DNA of 64,000 bases, taken from assembly GCA_902605645.1 (NCBI GenBank), contig CACLDE010000001.1, positions 80,738 through 144,737 of the forward strand, given 5' to 3'. The position numbers were made by a program, and so were the translations under genes. The notes beneath the pieces are model-generated. The model had not been told where the DNA came from. It saw nothing but the letters and a program-made list of their open reading frames with translations, and searched no databases. Source of the stretch: an uncultured Pelagibacteraceae bacterium. GTDB taxonomy: Bacteria > Pseudomonadota > Alphaproteobacteria > Pelagibacterales > Pelagibacteraceae. Positions 9,555 to 19,846 of the stretch are shown here, in pieces. Numbering within the stretch: the stretch's first letter is position 1; each line of letters opens with the position of its first letter.

Positions 9555-10111
9555 GAATAATAAGTGGAAAATTTAAAGGAAAGAAAATATCATTTGTTAA
9601 TTCAACAAATACTCGTCCTCTTAGAGATTACGTAAAAGAGAATATATTTAACATTATTGATCATGGAAAAAAAACCAAATTAAATTTACAAAAAACAAAT
9701 ATTTTAGATTTGTACTCTGGTGTAGGATCATTTGGTATTGAGTGTTTATCAAGATATTTGTGTAATGTTGTTTTTGTAGAGAGAGATCCTTTAGCCTCTT
9801 CAACTTTGAAAAAAAATGTTTCTGATTTAAAAGTGACAAATAGAGCTAAAATAATATCACAAGATACAAAAAATTATATCGAAAAATTAAATAATAAAGA
9901 TAAATTTGATTTAATATTTTTAGATCCGCCTTATAAAGATTTTTCTTTTATTAAAAATATTATTCTTATTAAAGAAAAAAAGATATTTAATAAATATCAT
10001 AAGATAATTATTCATCGTGAAAGTAATTGTAAAGAAACATTAGGTGATTATTTAAATATAGACCTAGAAAAAAATTATGGGAGATCCAAAATTATTTTTG
10101 GAACTTTTTAA
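9551..10111 (+). CDS. rsmD: 16S rRNA (guanine966-N2)-methyltransferase
   Basis: RsmD methylates G966 of 16S rRNA using SAM. I start it at the ATG overlapping purD (ATGA, 9551), because homologues begin with MRIIxGxxKGxxL; a TTG 21 bases upstream adds nothing conserved. The 186-residue protein has TRPLRDYVKEN-IFNII, SAM motif I LDLYSGVGSFGIE (52-64) and the catalytic DPPY (125-128). Its 3' end overlaps the convergent pgi gene by 20 bases. Confidence 0.92.
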   Translation: MRIISGKFKGKKISFVNSTNTRPLRDYVKENIFNIIDHGKKTKLNLQKTNILDLYSGVGSFGIECLSRYLCNVVFVERDPLASSTLKKNVSDLKVTNRAKIISQDTKNYIEKLNNKDKFDLIFLDPPYKDFSFIKNIILIKEKKIFNKYHKIIIHRESNCKETLGDYLNIDLEKNYGRSKIIFGTF

Positions 10112-11315
10112 ATAAGTTTTGTTTTGTAAGTATTTTTAGTTGCTCTACCGCAGGCTGGTCAAATGGGTTAATATTTAAAACTTCACCCACAAATACAGTT
10201 TCTAAAATAAAATAAGAAAATAGTTCACCAATTGTTTCCTCATCTCTTTTTGTTATTTCTATAGATAGGAAAGGAATTTTTTTGTTTTTAAATAATGCAA
10301 TCATTGCATTTTTTTGATTATCAAGAAGTTCATTCATACTTTTATTATTTAAAGCGTCTTCAAAAAGTTCTTTGTTTTTATTTGTTTTTTTTTTGTTTTT
10401 TAAGGAAAAAATATAAAAAAAATTATCTTTAGGTCCATCTAAATAAAGCTGAAGAAGACTATGATGATCTCTTGGTCCAACAGAAATTGAGGGCAATTTT
10501 CCTTTACCTTTTTTCCCTAAGCTTTCTGCAATTAACTGTTGGCACCATAGCATAAAATATTCTAATTCTTTTGAGTAATTTAATAGAATCAAAGAATTTA
10601 TTTTTTTTGAATTATATATTTTTAATAAATTAATTAAATTTTTGATTAATATAGTTTTTTTTGCATAAAGAAATTTTAAAATATTTTTTTTTAATTTTAC
10701 TATATTGATATCCGACAAAAAACAAGGAACCAATGCTGTTTCTGAGAAAACAGAATATCTACCACCGATATATTTTCGATGGAAAATAATCTTTATCTTA
10801 AGTTTTTGAGCAAAGGAGCTTAGAAAACTTCTTTTATTTTCAGTAATTATAAGAGAGTTTTTTTGATTAAAGTTTGCTTTATTTTTTAGAGAATTTATAA
10901 CAGATAAAACTTCAAGAGTATTTCCAGATTTTGATATTATTATAAACAAAGAATTTTCTAAATTTTTTATTTTGTTTAATTTATTTATTTGATTGACTTC
11001 AAGATTATTTACAAAAATTAATTCCTTTTTTGTTTTTTTTTTCAAAAAAAAATTTATTGCTTGTGCTCCTAATATTGATCCACCTAAACCAATAGTTATT
11101 ATTCTTTTGAATTTTTTATATCTTGTCAATTCATTTAAATTAAAATTCAATTTAAATTCTCTAGAAAAAGAATTAAATATATTTTGATCTTTTTTAATAT
11201 TATCTTTCGTTTTTTCAATTAAGTAGTTTAAGAATTTTTTATTTTGATTTTTAAAATTTTTAAATTTATCAACTGGTACGAAACTCTCAAAATAAATATT
11301 TTTATATATGGACAT
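10092..11315 (-). CDS. pgi: Glucose-6-phosphate isomerase, short form
   Basis: PGI interconverts glucose-6-phosphate and fructose-6-phosphate. Visible family motifs are the sugar-phosphate-binding GLGGSILGAQA (76-86), ISKSGNTLE, GGRYSVFSETALVP and the late Gln/Lys-containing C-terminal helix (NPFDQPAVEQLK). At 407 residues it is much shorter than E. coli PGI (549), lacking parts of the large C-terminal elaborations. The gene starts one base inside the stop of the upstream lipoprotein gene, and its stop lies inside the end of rsmD. Confidence 0.92.
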   Translation of the reverse strand: MSIYKNIYFESFVPVDKFKNFKNQNKKFLNYLIEKTKDNIKKDQNIFNSFSREFKLNFNLNELTRYKKFKRIITIGLGGSILGAQAINFFLKKKTKKELIFVNNLEVNQINKLNKIKNLENSLFIIISKSGNTLEVLSVINSLKNKANFNQKNSLIITENKRSFLSSFAQKLKIKIIFHRKYIGGRYSVFSETALVPCFLSDINIVKLKKNILKFLYAKKTILIKNLINLLKIYNSKKINSLILLNYSKELEYFMLWCQQLIAESLGKKGKGKLPSISVGPRDHHSLLQLYLDGPKDNFFYIFSLKNKKKTNKNKELFEDALNNKSMNELLDNQKNAMIALFKNKKIPFLSIEITKRDEETIGELFSYFILETVFVGEVLNINPFDQPAVEQLKILTKQNLFKKFQK

Positions 11316-11605
11316 TAGTTCCTTTTCATTTCTTCAAGAAAAATATTTTCTAACTCTGATTTTTCCTCAGACTGACCGCCCTCACTAGCTTTCTCTAAAA
11401 TATTTTCTTTTCTTTTTTTGGTTTCTTTTTTTGAACCTGGTTTTGGTAATTCACCCATTTTTGGTGGTAAAGACAATGGACCTCTTTTTTCAATTAAAAA
11501 TTCATCTGTTGTTCGTGTTTTCTCATTTCTTAAAGCTTTGCCGGCTTCACTAAAAGTTCCGCACGATACTAAAAAAATAAATAAGAGTAGATATTTAATT
11601 TTCAT
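11315..11605 (-). CDS. Small lipoprotein, DUF3035-like
   Basis: I choose the ATG at 11605, which gives a clean lipoprotein signal (MKIKYLLLFIFLVSC, lipobox LVSC); the ATG at 11629 adds eight residues that spoil it. The mature part has DEFLIEKRGPLSLPPKMGELPKPG, which resembles DUF3035 proteins (xPDEFxVxxxxPLxxPPxxxLPxP) found next to lspA in other alphaproteobacteria. The C-terminal half is charged and low in complexity. The function is unknown; it is probably outer-membrane anchored. The start overlaps the lspA end by 11 bases. Confidence 0.75.
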   Translation of the reverse strand: MKIKYLLLFIFLVSCGTFSEAGKALRNEKTRTTDEFLIEKRGPLSLPPKMGELPKPGSKKETKKRKENILEKASEGGQSEEKSELENIFLEEMKRN

Positions 11606-12088
11606 TATTTTGTTTATACATAAGTTCATTTATTATCATGAATATAATACCTAATGTTATAAAAATGTCAGCAATGTTAAAAGTAAACCAATGAAAGTCT
11701 TGAATGTGGAAATCTAAAAAATCGGGCACAGCCTTATAAATAATTCTATCATAAAAATTTCCTACCGCACCGCCTATTATAAATGAGAAAAATATCTTTT
11801 CACTAGTTTTAGATTTAAACATAAAATAAAACAAAACCATTATTATTACAAATATTAAACTTGATAGCATGTTGTAATATATTCCAGCGTTTAGACTAAA
11901 AAAACCAAAACCTATTCCTGTATTAAAAACTAAATTTAAATTAAAATAATTATTAATAAATAAATATTTTTCATTTTCTAAAAGGTCTATAATTAAGTTT
12001 TTTGAATATCTGTCTAAAATAAAAATAGTTGATATAATTATTAAAAAGTAAATGTTTTCTTTTATTAATATTTTGCTTTTTATTTCAT
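11595..12088 (-). CDS. lspA: Lipoprotein signal peptidase II, start region broken by a 1-base indel
   Basis: LspA cleaves prolipoproteins at the lipobox. The catalytic aspartates are visible in VGNFYDR and FNIADIF near the C-terminus. Upstream in the same frame are IFILDRYSK and NLVFNTGIGFGFF, the family's first motif and NTGAAFG motif, so the only in-frame ATG (11870) is too late. No ATG, GTG or TTG exists in frame between the ileS stop (12114) and these motifs. An ATG at 12088 is one base out of frame (ATG AAA TAA); one added A in the A-run gives MKIKSKILI and about 165 residues, the normal length. Either a CTG (12101) or ATT start is used, or a base is missing. Confidence 0.85.
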
Positions 12089-12113
12089 TTAAACTAGTCA
12101 GAATAATTATTAC

Positions 12114-14840
12114 CTATTTTATTGGACAATTTTTTCTACCACATTTATTTTCTAAAATTTTCCAACACCTTTCACATTTTTTTCCATCCGCTTTATTTAC
12201 TTTAATTTCAATTTTATCTGCATCTGATAATTTTTTGTCTGCCCTAGAAACAATAAAGTACTCAGCTAAGTCTAAATTATTAAATAATTCCAATTTTTCT
12301 TTATTAGCACTAAGTTTAATCTCTGCCTCTAAACTGGAACCTATTTCTTTGCTAATTCTTTTTTCCTCTATAGCAATATTTGCTAACTGTTTAATTTTAA
12401 ACAACTCCGACCATTTATTGTTTAAAGTATCATTTTTCCAATTATCTGGTATTTTTACGAAATCATTTTCATGTATACTTTCATTTTTGTTATTAACTAA
12501 ACTGTATATTTCCTCGGTTGTAAAAACTAATATTGGCGCAAACCACTTCAGTAAGCTCTCTAAAATTATGTTTAAAACAATTACGCAATTTATTCTTTTT
12601 TTTGAATTTAGATCATCACAGTAAAGGACATCTTTTCTTATATCGAAATAGAAAGAAGAAAGATCAAGCGTACAGAAATTTAGTAGTTCTTTATACAATC
12701 TATGAAAATTGTAGTTTTTGAGGTTTTCAGTCACAGAATTATGTATTACGGACAACTTGTGTAATATAAATTGTTCAAGCTCGTCAAACTCGTTTAAATT
12801 AATTTTTTCAAATTTTTGTTTTTCAAAATTATCTTTTAAATTTCCTAACATAAACCGAAAAGTATTTCTGATTTTTCTATAAGACTCTGCATGTTGTATT
12901 AAAATATTTTTATCTATTCTTAAATCTTCAGAATAGTCTGATGCACAAGCCCATACCCTAAGTATATCTGCACCATAATTTTTTAAAATATCCTCTGGTG
13001 CAATAACATTTCCTGTTGATTTAGACATTTTCATACCTTTCCCATCAACAACAAAACCGTGAGAGAGGATGCTTTTAAAAGGGGCCTTACCTCTAGTCCC
13101 ACAAGACTCTAATAAAGAAGAATGAAACCACCCTCTATGCTGGTCGGATCCTTCTAAATACATATCTGCGGGCCATTTCAAATCTTTTCTTTTTTCTAAT
13201 ACAAAGCTATGCGTTGAACCACTATCAAACCAAACTTCAACAATATCATTTAGTTTTTCGTAATCATTAGGGTCGTAATTATCACCTAAAAAAACTTTCG
13301 GGTCATCTGTAAACCAACAATCTGATCCTTGCTTTTCGTATATTAAAGCTATCCTATCTATTACTTTTTGATCTCTAAGTGGTTCTTTGGTTTTTTTATT
13401 TATGAAAATTGGTAATGGAACTCCCCATACCCTTTGTCTAGAAACACACCAATCTGGTCTTCCTTCTATCATGGACAATAGTCTATCTTTTCCTTTTTTT
13501 GGATAAAAGTTAGTTTCATTAATTGATTTAATAGCCTTTTTTCTAAGATCATTTTTCTGCATAGAGATAAACCATTGTGGTGTGGCTCTGTAGATAAGTG
13601 GCGCTTTAGATCTCCATGAGTGCGGATAAGAATGGTTAAGCTTGTCATTTTTTAGTAATTTTTTTTGTTCTTTTAATTTTTCTATAACAATATTATCCGC
13701 TTTGAAAACATGTATCTTTTCAAAATAAGGAATTTCTTTAGTATAAAGTCCTGAATCGTCTACGGTATAAAGAGAAGGTATATTATTTTTTAAACATAGA
13801 TTAAAATCATCTGGGCCGTGGCTGGGTGCGCAGTGTACAATTCCTGTTCCCTGCTCAAGATTAACAAATTGTGCATCCAACATAGGAACATCATAGTCGA
13901 ATTTCAGATTTAAAAATGGGTGACTGCATATTGTTTTATGAAACTCTAAACCTTTGAAAGTTTTTAATTCTTTGTAATTTTCAATTCCACAAGCATTTAC
14001 AATTTCTTTTACTAAATTTGTTGCAACTACAATTTTTTTTTCTTTAAAATTTTGTAGATTATTTATTTCTAATATCGAATAATCAATATTGCTATTAAAA
14101 GCTAAAGCTTTATTTGCTGGTATTGTCCATGGAGTTGTTGTCCATATAACTATGCTAGTATCTTTTAAAAAATCTTTATCTGTTTTTTTAACCTTAAAAC
14201 CAACATATATTGTATTAGAGGTATGACTCATATATTCTACCTCTGCATCAGCTAACGCAGTTTTTTCCACTGTAGACCAAAGTACTGGTTTAAACCCCTG
14301 ATACAAACTTTTATCTAAAAGAAATTTTCCTAATTCTCTTACTATTTGTGCTTCTGCCTCATAACTCATTGTGGAGTAGTAATTATCAAAATCTCCAACA
14401 ACTCCTAATCTTTTAAACTCTTTTATATGAACATCGATCCAACTTTCAGCAAATTCTCTACACTCTTGTCTAAAATGTTTAATAGGTATTTCGTCTTTGT
14501 TTTTTTTCTTTTTTTTATATTGTTCTTCAATTTTCCACTCAATTGGGAGTCCGTGACAATCCCAACCAGGGACATAAATAGAGTCTTTACCATTCATTTG
14601 ATGAAATCTCGTTATCATATCTTTTAAAATTTTATTTAAAGCAGTCCCCATATGTATATGGCCATTGGCATAAGGAGGTCCATCGTGAAGAATGAATTTT
14701 TCTCTTCCTTTAGATTTTATTCTTAACTTTTTATAAAGATCAATTTTTTCCCAGTGTTGAATAATATCTGGCTCTTTTTTTGGTAAATTTGCTTTCATCG
14801 AAAAAGCCGTTTTAGGAAGCTGTAAACTTTCTTTAGACAT
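12114..14840 (-). CDS. ileS: Isoleucyl-tRNA synthetase
   Basis: IleRS charges tRNA-Ile. The 908-residue protein has the class I HIGH-type motif PPYANGHIHMG (55-65), the editing (CP1) domain, the KMSKS motif in GKGMKMSKSTGNV, and a C-terminal zinc knuckle (CERCW and CGRKNC) as in the bacterial eubacterial-type enzyme. The length is typical (about 940). It sits between ribF and lspA, the same order (ribF-ileS-lspA) as in many Proteobacteria, with one base between ribF and ileS. The long frame on the opposite strand at 12052-12624 is antisense noise. Confidence 0.97.
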   Translation of the reverse strand: MSKESLQLPKTAFSMKANLPKKEPDIIQHWEKIDLYKKLRIKSKGREKFILHDGPPYANGHIHMGTALNKILKDMITRFHQMNGKDSIYVPGWDCHGLPIEWKIEEQYKKKKKNKDEIPIKHFRQECREFAESWIDVHIKEFKRLGVVGDFDNYYSTMSYEAEAQIVRELGKFLLDKSLYQGFKPVLWSTVEKTALADAEVEYMSHTSNTIYVGFKVKKTDKDFLKDTSIVIWTTTPWTIPANKALAFNSNIDYSILEINNLQNFKEKKIVVATNLVKEIVNACGIENYKELKTFKGLEFHKTICSHPFLNLKFDYDVPMLDAQFVNLEQGTGIVHCAPSHGPDDFNLCLKNNIPSLYTVDDSGLYTKEIPYFEKIHVFKADNIVIEKLKEQKKLLKNDKLNHSYPHSWRSKAPLIYRATPQWFISMQKNDLRKKAIKSINETNFYPKKGKDRLLSMIEGRPDWCVSRQRVWGVPLPIFINKKTKEPLRDQKVIDRIALIYEKQGSDCWFTDDPKVFLGDNYDPNDYEKLNDIVEVWFDSGSTHSFVLEKRKDLKWPADMYLEGSDQHRGWFHSSLLESCGTRGKAPFKSILSHGFVVDGKGMKMSKSTGNVIAPEDILKNYGADILRVWACASDYSEDLRIDKNILIQHAESYRKIRNTFRFMLGNLKDNFEKQKFEKINLNEFDELEQFILHKLSVIHNSVTENLKNYNFHRLYKELLNFCTLDLSSFYFDIRKDVLYCDDLNSKKRINCVIVLNIILESLLKWFAPILVFTTEEIYSLVNNKNESIHENDFVKIPDNWKNDTLNNKWSELFKIKQLANIAIEEKRISKEIGSSLEAEIKLSANKEKLELFNNLDLAEYFIVSRADKKLSDADKIEIKVNKADGKKCERCWKILENKCGRKNCPIK

Positions 14841-14841
14841 T

Positions 14842-15747
14842 TTATTTAGCTTGTTTTATATCTTTTTTAATTTGATTTTTTAATTCTATTATATTGTTAA
14901 ATTTTTTTTCAGGTCTAATAAATTTATTAAATACCACATTGAGATTTTTATTATATAGGTTTTTTTTAATTCCAAAAATATTTACCTCTAATAAAAGTTT
15001 TTTTCCATTAAATGTTGGTCTATAACCAATGTTTGCAATACCTTTTTTATATATATTATTGATTTTTACATTTACAGCGTAAACACCGAATTTGGGTATT
15101 ATGTATTTTTTTAATAAAATATTACAAGTGGGGAAGCCGATTTTCCTACCTCTTTGAGATCCTTTAATAACTTTGCCAATAATTTCCCATTTTCTATTTA
15201 GTAAGTGATTAGCTTTTGTAATTTTACCGCTTTTTAATAATTTTCTAATTATTGTTGAAGAAATAGTTTTATTACTTATCGTTAACGGAGGTGTTATAAT
15301 AGTTTTGTAAAAAAATTTTTTTTCAAATTTCTTTAATTTAGAGACGTCACCTTTTCTTTTATTTCCAAATTTAAAATTTTTGCTCACATATAGATACTTA
15401 CATTTGATCCTTTGAAATAATATTTTATAAATAAAATCTTTATAACTTAATTTTGAAAATTTTTTATTAAATTTTTGAATAATTACAAAGTCTAATTTTT
15501 CTTTTTTAAGATTTGAAATTTTTTGAGACAATATATCTAATCTATGATTTAGAATTTTTTTGTTAAAAAACATTACCGGAACTGGTTCAAAAGTTAAAAG
15601 ACCGAACTTTTTTTTCATTTTTTTTGCTTTTTTATAGGCCTCGTTTAAAACTTTTTTATGGCCAACATGTATTCCATCAAAATTTCCAATAGCAATTACT
15701 GAGTTTTTATAATTTTTACCTATGGATGTATTTTTAAATATTTTCAT
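14842..15747 (-). CDS. ribF: Bifunctional riboflavin kinase/FAD synthetase
   Basis: RibF turns riboflavin into FMN and then FAD. The N-terminal nucleotidyltransferase domain has GNFDGIHVGHKK (21-32), and the C-terminal flavokinase domain has GRKIGFPTCNI and the late GYRPTFNGK motif. The 301 residues match the family. It is directly followed by ileS and preceded by a HAD-family gene whose stop abuts its start, so the three genes are co-transcribed. Confidence 0.94.
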   Translation of the reverse strand: MKIFKNTSIGKNYKNSVIAIGNFDGIHVGHKKVLNEAYKKAKKMKKKFGLLTFEPVPVMFFNKKILNHRLDILSQKISNLKKEKLDFVIIQKFNKKFSKLSYKDFIYKILFQRIKCKYLYVSKNFKFGNKRKGDVSKLKKFEKKFFYKTIITPPLTISNKTISSTIIRKLLKSGKITKANHLLNRKWEIIGKVIKGSQRGRKIGFPTCNILLKKYIIPKFGVYAVNVKINNIYKKGIANIGYRPTFNGKKLLLEVNIFGIKKNLYNKNLNVVFNKFIRPEKKFNNIIELKNQIKKDIKQAK

Positions 15748-16557
15748 TTACCAATATAATTTTTCTTGTATAAAATTTGTTTCAACATTATATTTTTTTA
15801 AAATATTGTTTAAATTATCAAGTCCTGTAATTTCATTTTTGTGAACTCCATCTGTTATAAAAAGGGAGTCTTGTTTTATCAAATTTGCTCCTTTAATATC
15901 AGTTCTTAAATTATCTCCGATTATTAAAGCTTTGTCTTTTTCTTTTAATATTGAATTATAAATTTCTTTATGTGGTTTGCCAAAATAAACTACCTCTCCG
16001 CCTAACGTTTCAAATAATTTAGCAATACTTCCAGCACAATATTCTTGGGTATTGCCTCTATCTACAATTAAATCAGGATTTGTACAGATCATTTTTTTAT
16101 CTGTACTGTTTTCTAGTAATTTTTCATAAAAATTTAATTTATCCATTTCGCTATCGTATAGACCTGTGCATAAAATATAATCACATTTTTTAAGTTCTGT
16201 TTTGTAATTTTCTAAACCTTCAAAAATTTTACTATCTCTTTCAGGACCTAAATGAAAAAAAAATTTACCATAATTGAAATTTTTAATTGAATTTATAGCA
16301 GCTTCGCCTGATGTGAGTATGTTATTCAAAAATTTTTCATGTATTTGCATTTTTTCAATTAGAAATTTTCTTACATCGTTTACTGGCCTAGGAGCATTTG
16401 ATAAAAAGATAAAATTTTTTTCGTTATTATATAGTTCTTCAATCGTTTTCATCGCTCCTTCATATGGTTTAACCCCATTATGGACTACTCCCCAAAGATC
16501 GATTATGAAATGGTTGTAATTATTAAAAATGTCCTTTAAATGATCTAGTTTTTTCAA
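15748..16557 (-). CDS. HAD superfamily class IIA hydrolase (TIGR01459 type)
   Basis: A 269-residue NagD-like HAD phosphatase. Motif I is FIIDLWGVVHNGVKPYEGA (starting at 18), motif II includes FLSNAPRP, and the C-terminal motifs are FGKPHKEIY and IGDNLRTDIKGAN. In motif I the usual second Asp of the D-x-D pair is Trp (DLW), which is typical of this alphaproteobacterial subfamily. The substrate is unknown. It is the first gene of the leftward ribF-ileS-lspA run and is divergent from groES. Confidence 0.82.
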   Translation of the reverse strand: MKKLDHLKDIFNNYNHFIIDLWGVVHNGVKPYEGAMKTIEELYNNEKNFIFLSNAPRPVNDVRKFLIEKMQIHEKFLNNILTSGEAAINSIKNFNYGKFFFHLGPERDSKIFEGLENYKTELKKCDYILCTGLYDSEMDKLNFYEKLLENSTDKKMICTNPDLIVDRGNTQEYCAGSIAKLFETLGGEVVYFGKPHKEIYNSILKEKDKALIIGDNLRTDIKGANLIKQDSLFITDGVHKNEITGLDNLNNILKKYNVETNFIQEKLYW

Positions 16558-16641
16558 ATTAAATTGTCCTTTAAATACCTTATAAAAAAGTTAATAAAAT
16601 ATAGCAATATCAAGACTTTTAGCAAAATTATGTCTTCTTCT

Positions 16642-16669
16642 CTTGAAATTTCAATAAAACTCACCATAT
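16642..16669 (+). promoter_or_regulatory. Sigma-32 (RpoH)-like heat-shock promoter for groESL
   Basis: CTTGAA (16642-16647), a 14-base spacer and CACCATAT (16662-16669) match the RpoH consensus CTTGAA-N13..15-CCCCATNT at 13 of 14 bases. It lies 26 bases before the groES start. I see no CIRCE inverted repeat (HrcA operator) here, so heat control is probably through RpoH alone. Confidence 0.75.
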
Positions 16670-16694
16670 GAGCTCTTACAAACAGGAGATTAAA

Positions 16695-16991
16695 ATGAAA
16701 TTTAGACCTTTACACGACCGAGTTTTAATAAAAGTACTAGACAGCGAGGAAAAAACTGCTGGAGGTATAATAATTCCAGATACTGCAAAAGAGAAACCCC
16801 AAGAAGGTGAAGTTGTAGCTGTTGGACCAGGATCAAAAAATGAAGATGGAAAACTAACGCCAATGGATGTTAAAGTTGGTGATATCGTTTTATTTGGAAA
16901 ATGGTCAGGAACAGAAGTAAAAATTGACGGAAAAGAATATAACATTATGAAAGAGTCAGACATAATGGGAATTTCAAAAGGTAAAAAATAA
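16695..16991 (+). CDS. groES: Co-chaperonin GroES
   Basis: The 98-residue GroES caps the GroEL ring. I start it at [14 protein letters not shown] (16695), which has a good ribosome site (AGGAG) 5 bases ahead; an upstream ATG at 16668 lies inside the promoter element. The mobile loop [18 protein letters not shown] and the C-terminal [13 protein letters not shown] are standard. groEL follows after 21 bases. Confidence 0.97.
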   Translation: MKFRPLHDRVLIKVLDSEEKTAGGIIIPDTAKEKPQEGEVVAVGPGSKNEDGKLTPMDVKVGDIVLFGKWSGTEVKIDGKEYNIMKESDIMGISKGKK

Positions 16992-17000
16992 TCTAAATAA

Positions 17001-18671
<1,671 letters not shown>

Positions 18672-18697
18672 TCTCAAAAACCCAACTCAAAAATTCA

Positions 18698-18736
18698 AAA
18701 ACGTCGGAGAAATCAAACACTCTGGCGTTTTTTTTT
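18698..18736 (+). terminator. Rho-independent terminator of groESL
   Basis: A 12-bp stem (18698-18709 with 18720-18731, two G-U wobbles, no mismatches), a 10-base loop and a run of nine T (18728-18736) follow the groEL stop by 26 bases. It is the clearest terminator in the window. Confidence 0.92.
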
Positions 18737-18747
18737 GTTTTAAGTTT

Positions 18748-18918
18748 TCAATGCCTGTTGCTTCTCAATTTTCGTCTTAATTTAGAGAAGATGATACGCT
18801 CTACATACTTTTGATTAGCAATTACTTCTAATGGTGTTCCAGAATTATATCTGTTTGAAATGCACGTGTGTACGCAAAAAGAAGAGGAATAAAGATGTGT
18901 TGCGTAAAGATTTAATAG
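18748..18918 (-). pseudogene. Possible remnant of a gene 3' end, 56 codons, no start
   Basis: On the minus strand a frame runs open from the stop at 18919-18921 to the TGA at 18748 with no ATG, GTG or TTG start at its head. Its sequence (for example RYNSGTPLEVIANQKYVER) looks protein-like rather than low-complexity and uses richer codons than random AT-rich DNA. I cannot assign a family. It lies between the groEL terminator and the accessory methyltransferase genes, so it may be the decayed end of a former accessory gene. Confidence 0.35.
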
Positions 18919-18933
18919 TTAAAGTTTATATAA

Positions 18934-19572
18934 TTATTCTTTAATACCAATAACTATGTAAATAAATCTCTTGTACTTATTATTAACTAATTTAAATTTA
19001 TGAGAGTAGTTAGTTGCTTTGTCTAAAAAAAAGTAAGTTTTAAATCCATTTTTTTTAAATTTATTTTCAATATTTTGAAAAGAGAATTGATTACAATTGT
19101 ATGGTAATATTTGATTTTTAAATTTATGTGATACTGTATTATGTGGTTTAGTACCAAAGTAAGTTCTAATACATACAATTTTTTTTGTAGAACTAATTAC
19201 ATTATTTAAAAGTTTTATTGGATTATCTACGTGCTCTAGTACCGCAGACATAATTGAAAAATCTGTTTTAAGTAACTTCATATTTTCACAATTGCCAACT
19301 TTATATTTTTTTTTAAGTTCTGGAAACTTTGTTAGTCCTAATTTAATGAAATTTTCATCAATATCATAACCAAAATAATTAGTTTTTATTTTTCTTAATT
19401 TTAATTCTTTGTAAAATTGAAAATAATTACAACCTATATCTTTGATTGATTTGATTTTATAATTTTGAATAAAGTCTATTACTTGATTACACCAAATTAA
19501 ATTAACTGTGTTTAATCTTTTTTCATAAACAGCAAATTGATTTTTAATTGTTTTTGATGTGTGAGTAGGCAA
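18934..19572 (-). CDS. SAM-dependent methyltransferase, class I
   Basis: A 212-residue methyltransferase. Motif I is KDIGCNYFQFYKE (44-56), followed by FGYDIDENFIKLG (acidic strand-2 end) and FSIMSAVLEHVDNP, as in small-molecule or glycan methyltransferases of the UbiE/Methyltransf_11 type. The substrate is unknown. Its neighbours (an FkbM methyltransferase and a glycosyltransferase-like gene) suggest modification of a surface glycan. It stands alone, leftward, in an accessory patch between groEL and hisG. Confidence 0.75.
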   Translation of the reverse strand: MPTHTSKTIKNQFAVYEKRLNTVNLIWCNQVIDFIQNYKIKSIKDIGCNYFQFYKELKLRKIKTNYFGYDIDENFIKLGLTKFPELKKKYKVGNCENMKLLKTDFSIMSAVLEHVDNPIKLLNNVISSTKKIVCIRTYFGTKPHNTVSHKFKNQILPYNCNQFSFQNIENKFKKNGFKTYFFLDKATNYSHKFKLVNNKYKRFIYIVIGIKE

Positions 19573-19846
19573 ATGTTTAGGTTTTTTTTATTTAGAGTAA
19601 TAAATTTAATTTTTCAAGTATGACATTATTACATATGATAATAATTTGAAAGTACTTATAAAATTGAATATTGATTATTCAATGTCTATTGCTCAAATCG
19701 CCAACAAAACCTTAGCTTTTTTACTTTGGAATGCGAATGTAATAGGTTTTCATCAAAAAAAAGCTCTTAAAACATACACTAAACAAGATTAGATCATCGA
19801 GAAGAAATTTCCGAGGATTTTTTGTTGGTTTCTGGTAAACTGCTTT
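19573..19846. other. Intergenic region with debris but no firm gene
   Basis: This gap separates two divergent methyltransferase genes and must hold both promoters. It contains a 36-codon frame from ATG 19682 to TAG 19792 (starting MSIAQIANKTLAFLLW) that I cannot assign; it lacks a convincing ribosome site and may be a gene fragment. A weak hairpin (ATCATCGA with CCGAGGAT) and six T occur near 19795-19826, too imperfect to call a terminator. Confidence 0.4.

Noticed and set aside
12052..12624. A 190-codon rightward frame over the end of ileS and start of lspA
   Set aside because: It is antisense to a firm ileS with intact zinc motif; its composition (Phe, Leu, Ser, Ile runs) is the mirror of a Lys/Asn-rich gene.
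19795..19826. Terminator hairpin before the FkbM gene
   Set aside because: The stem has two mismatches in eight pairs and lies just upstream of a start codon; too weak to call.
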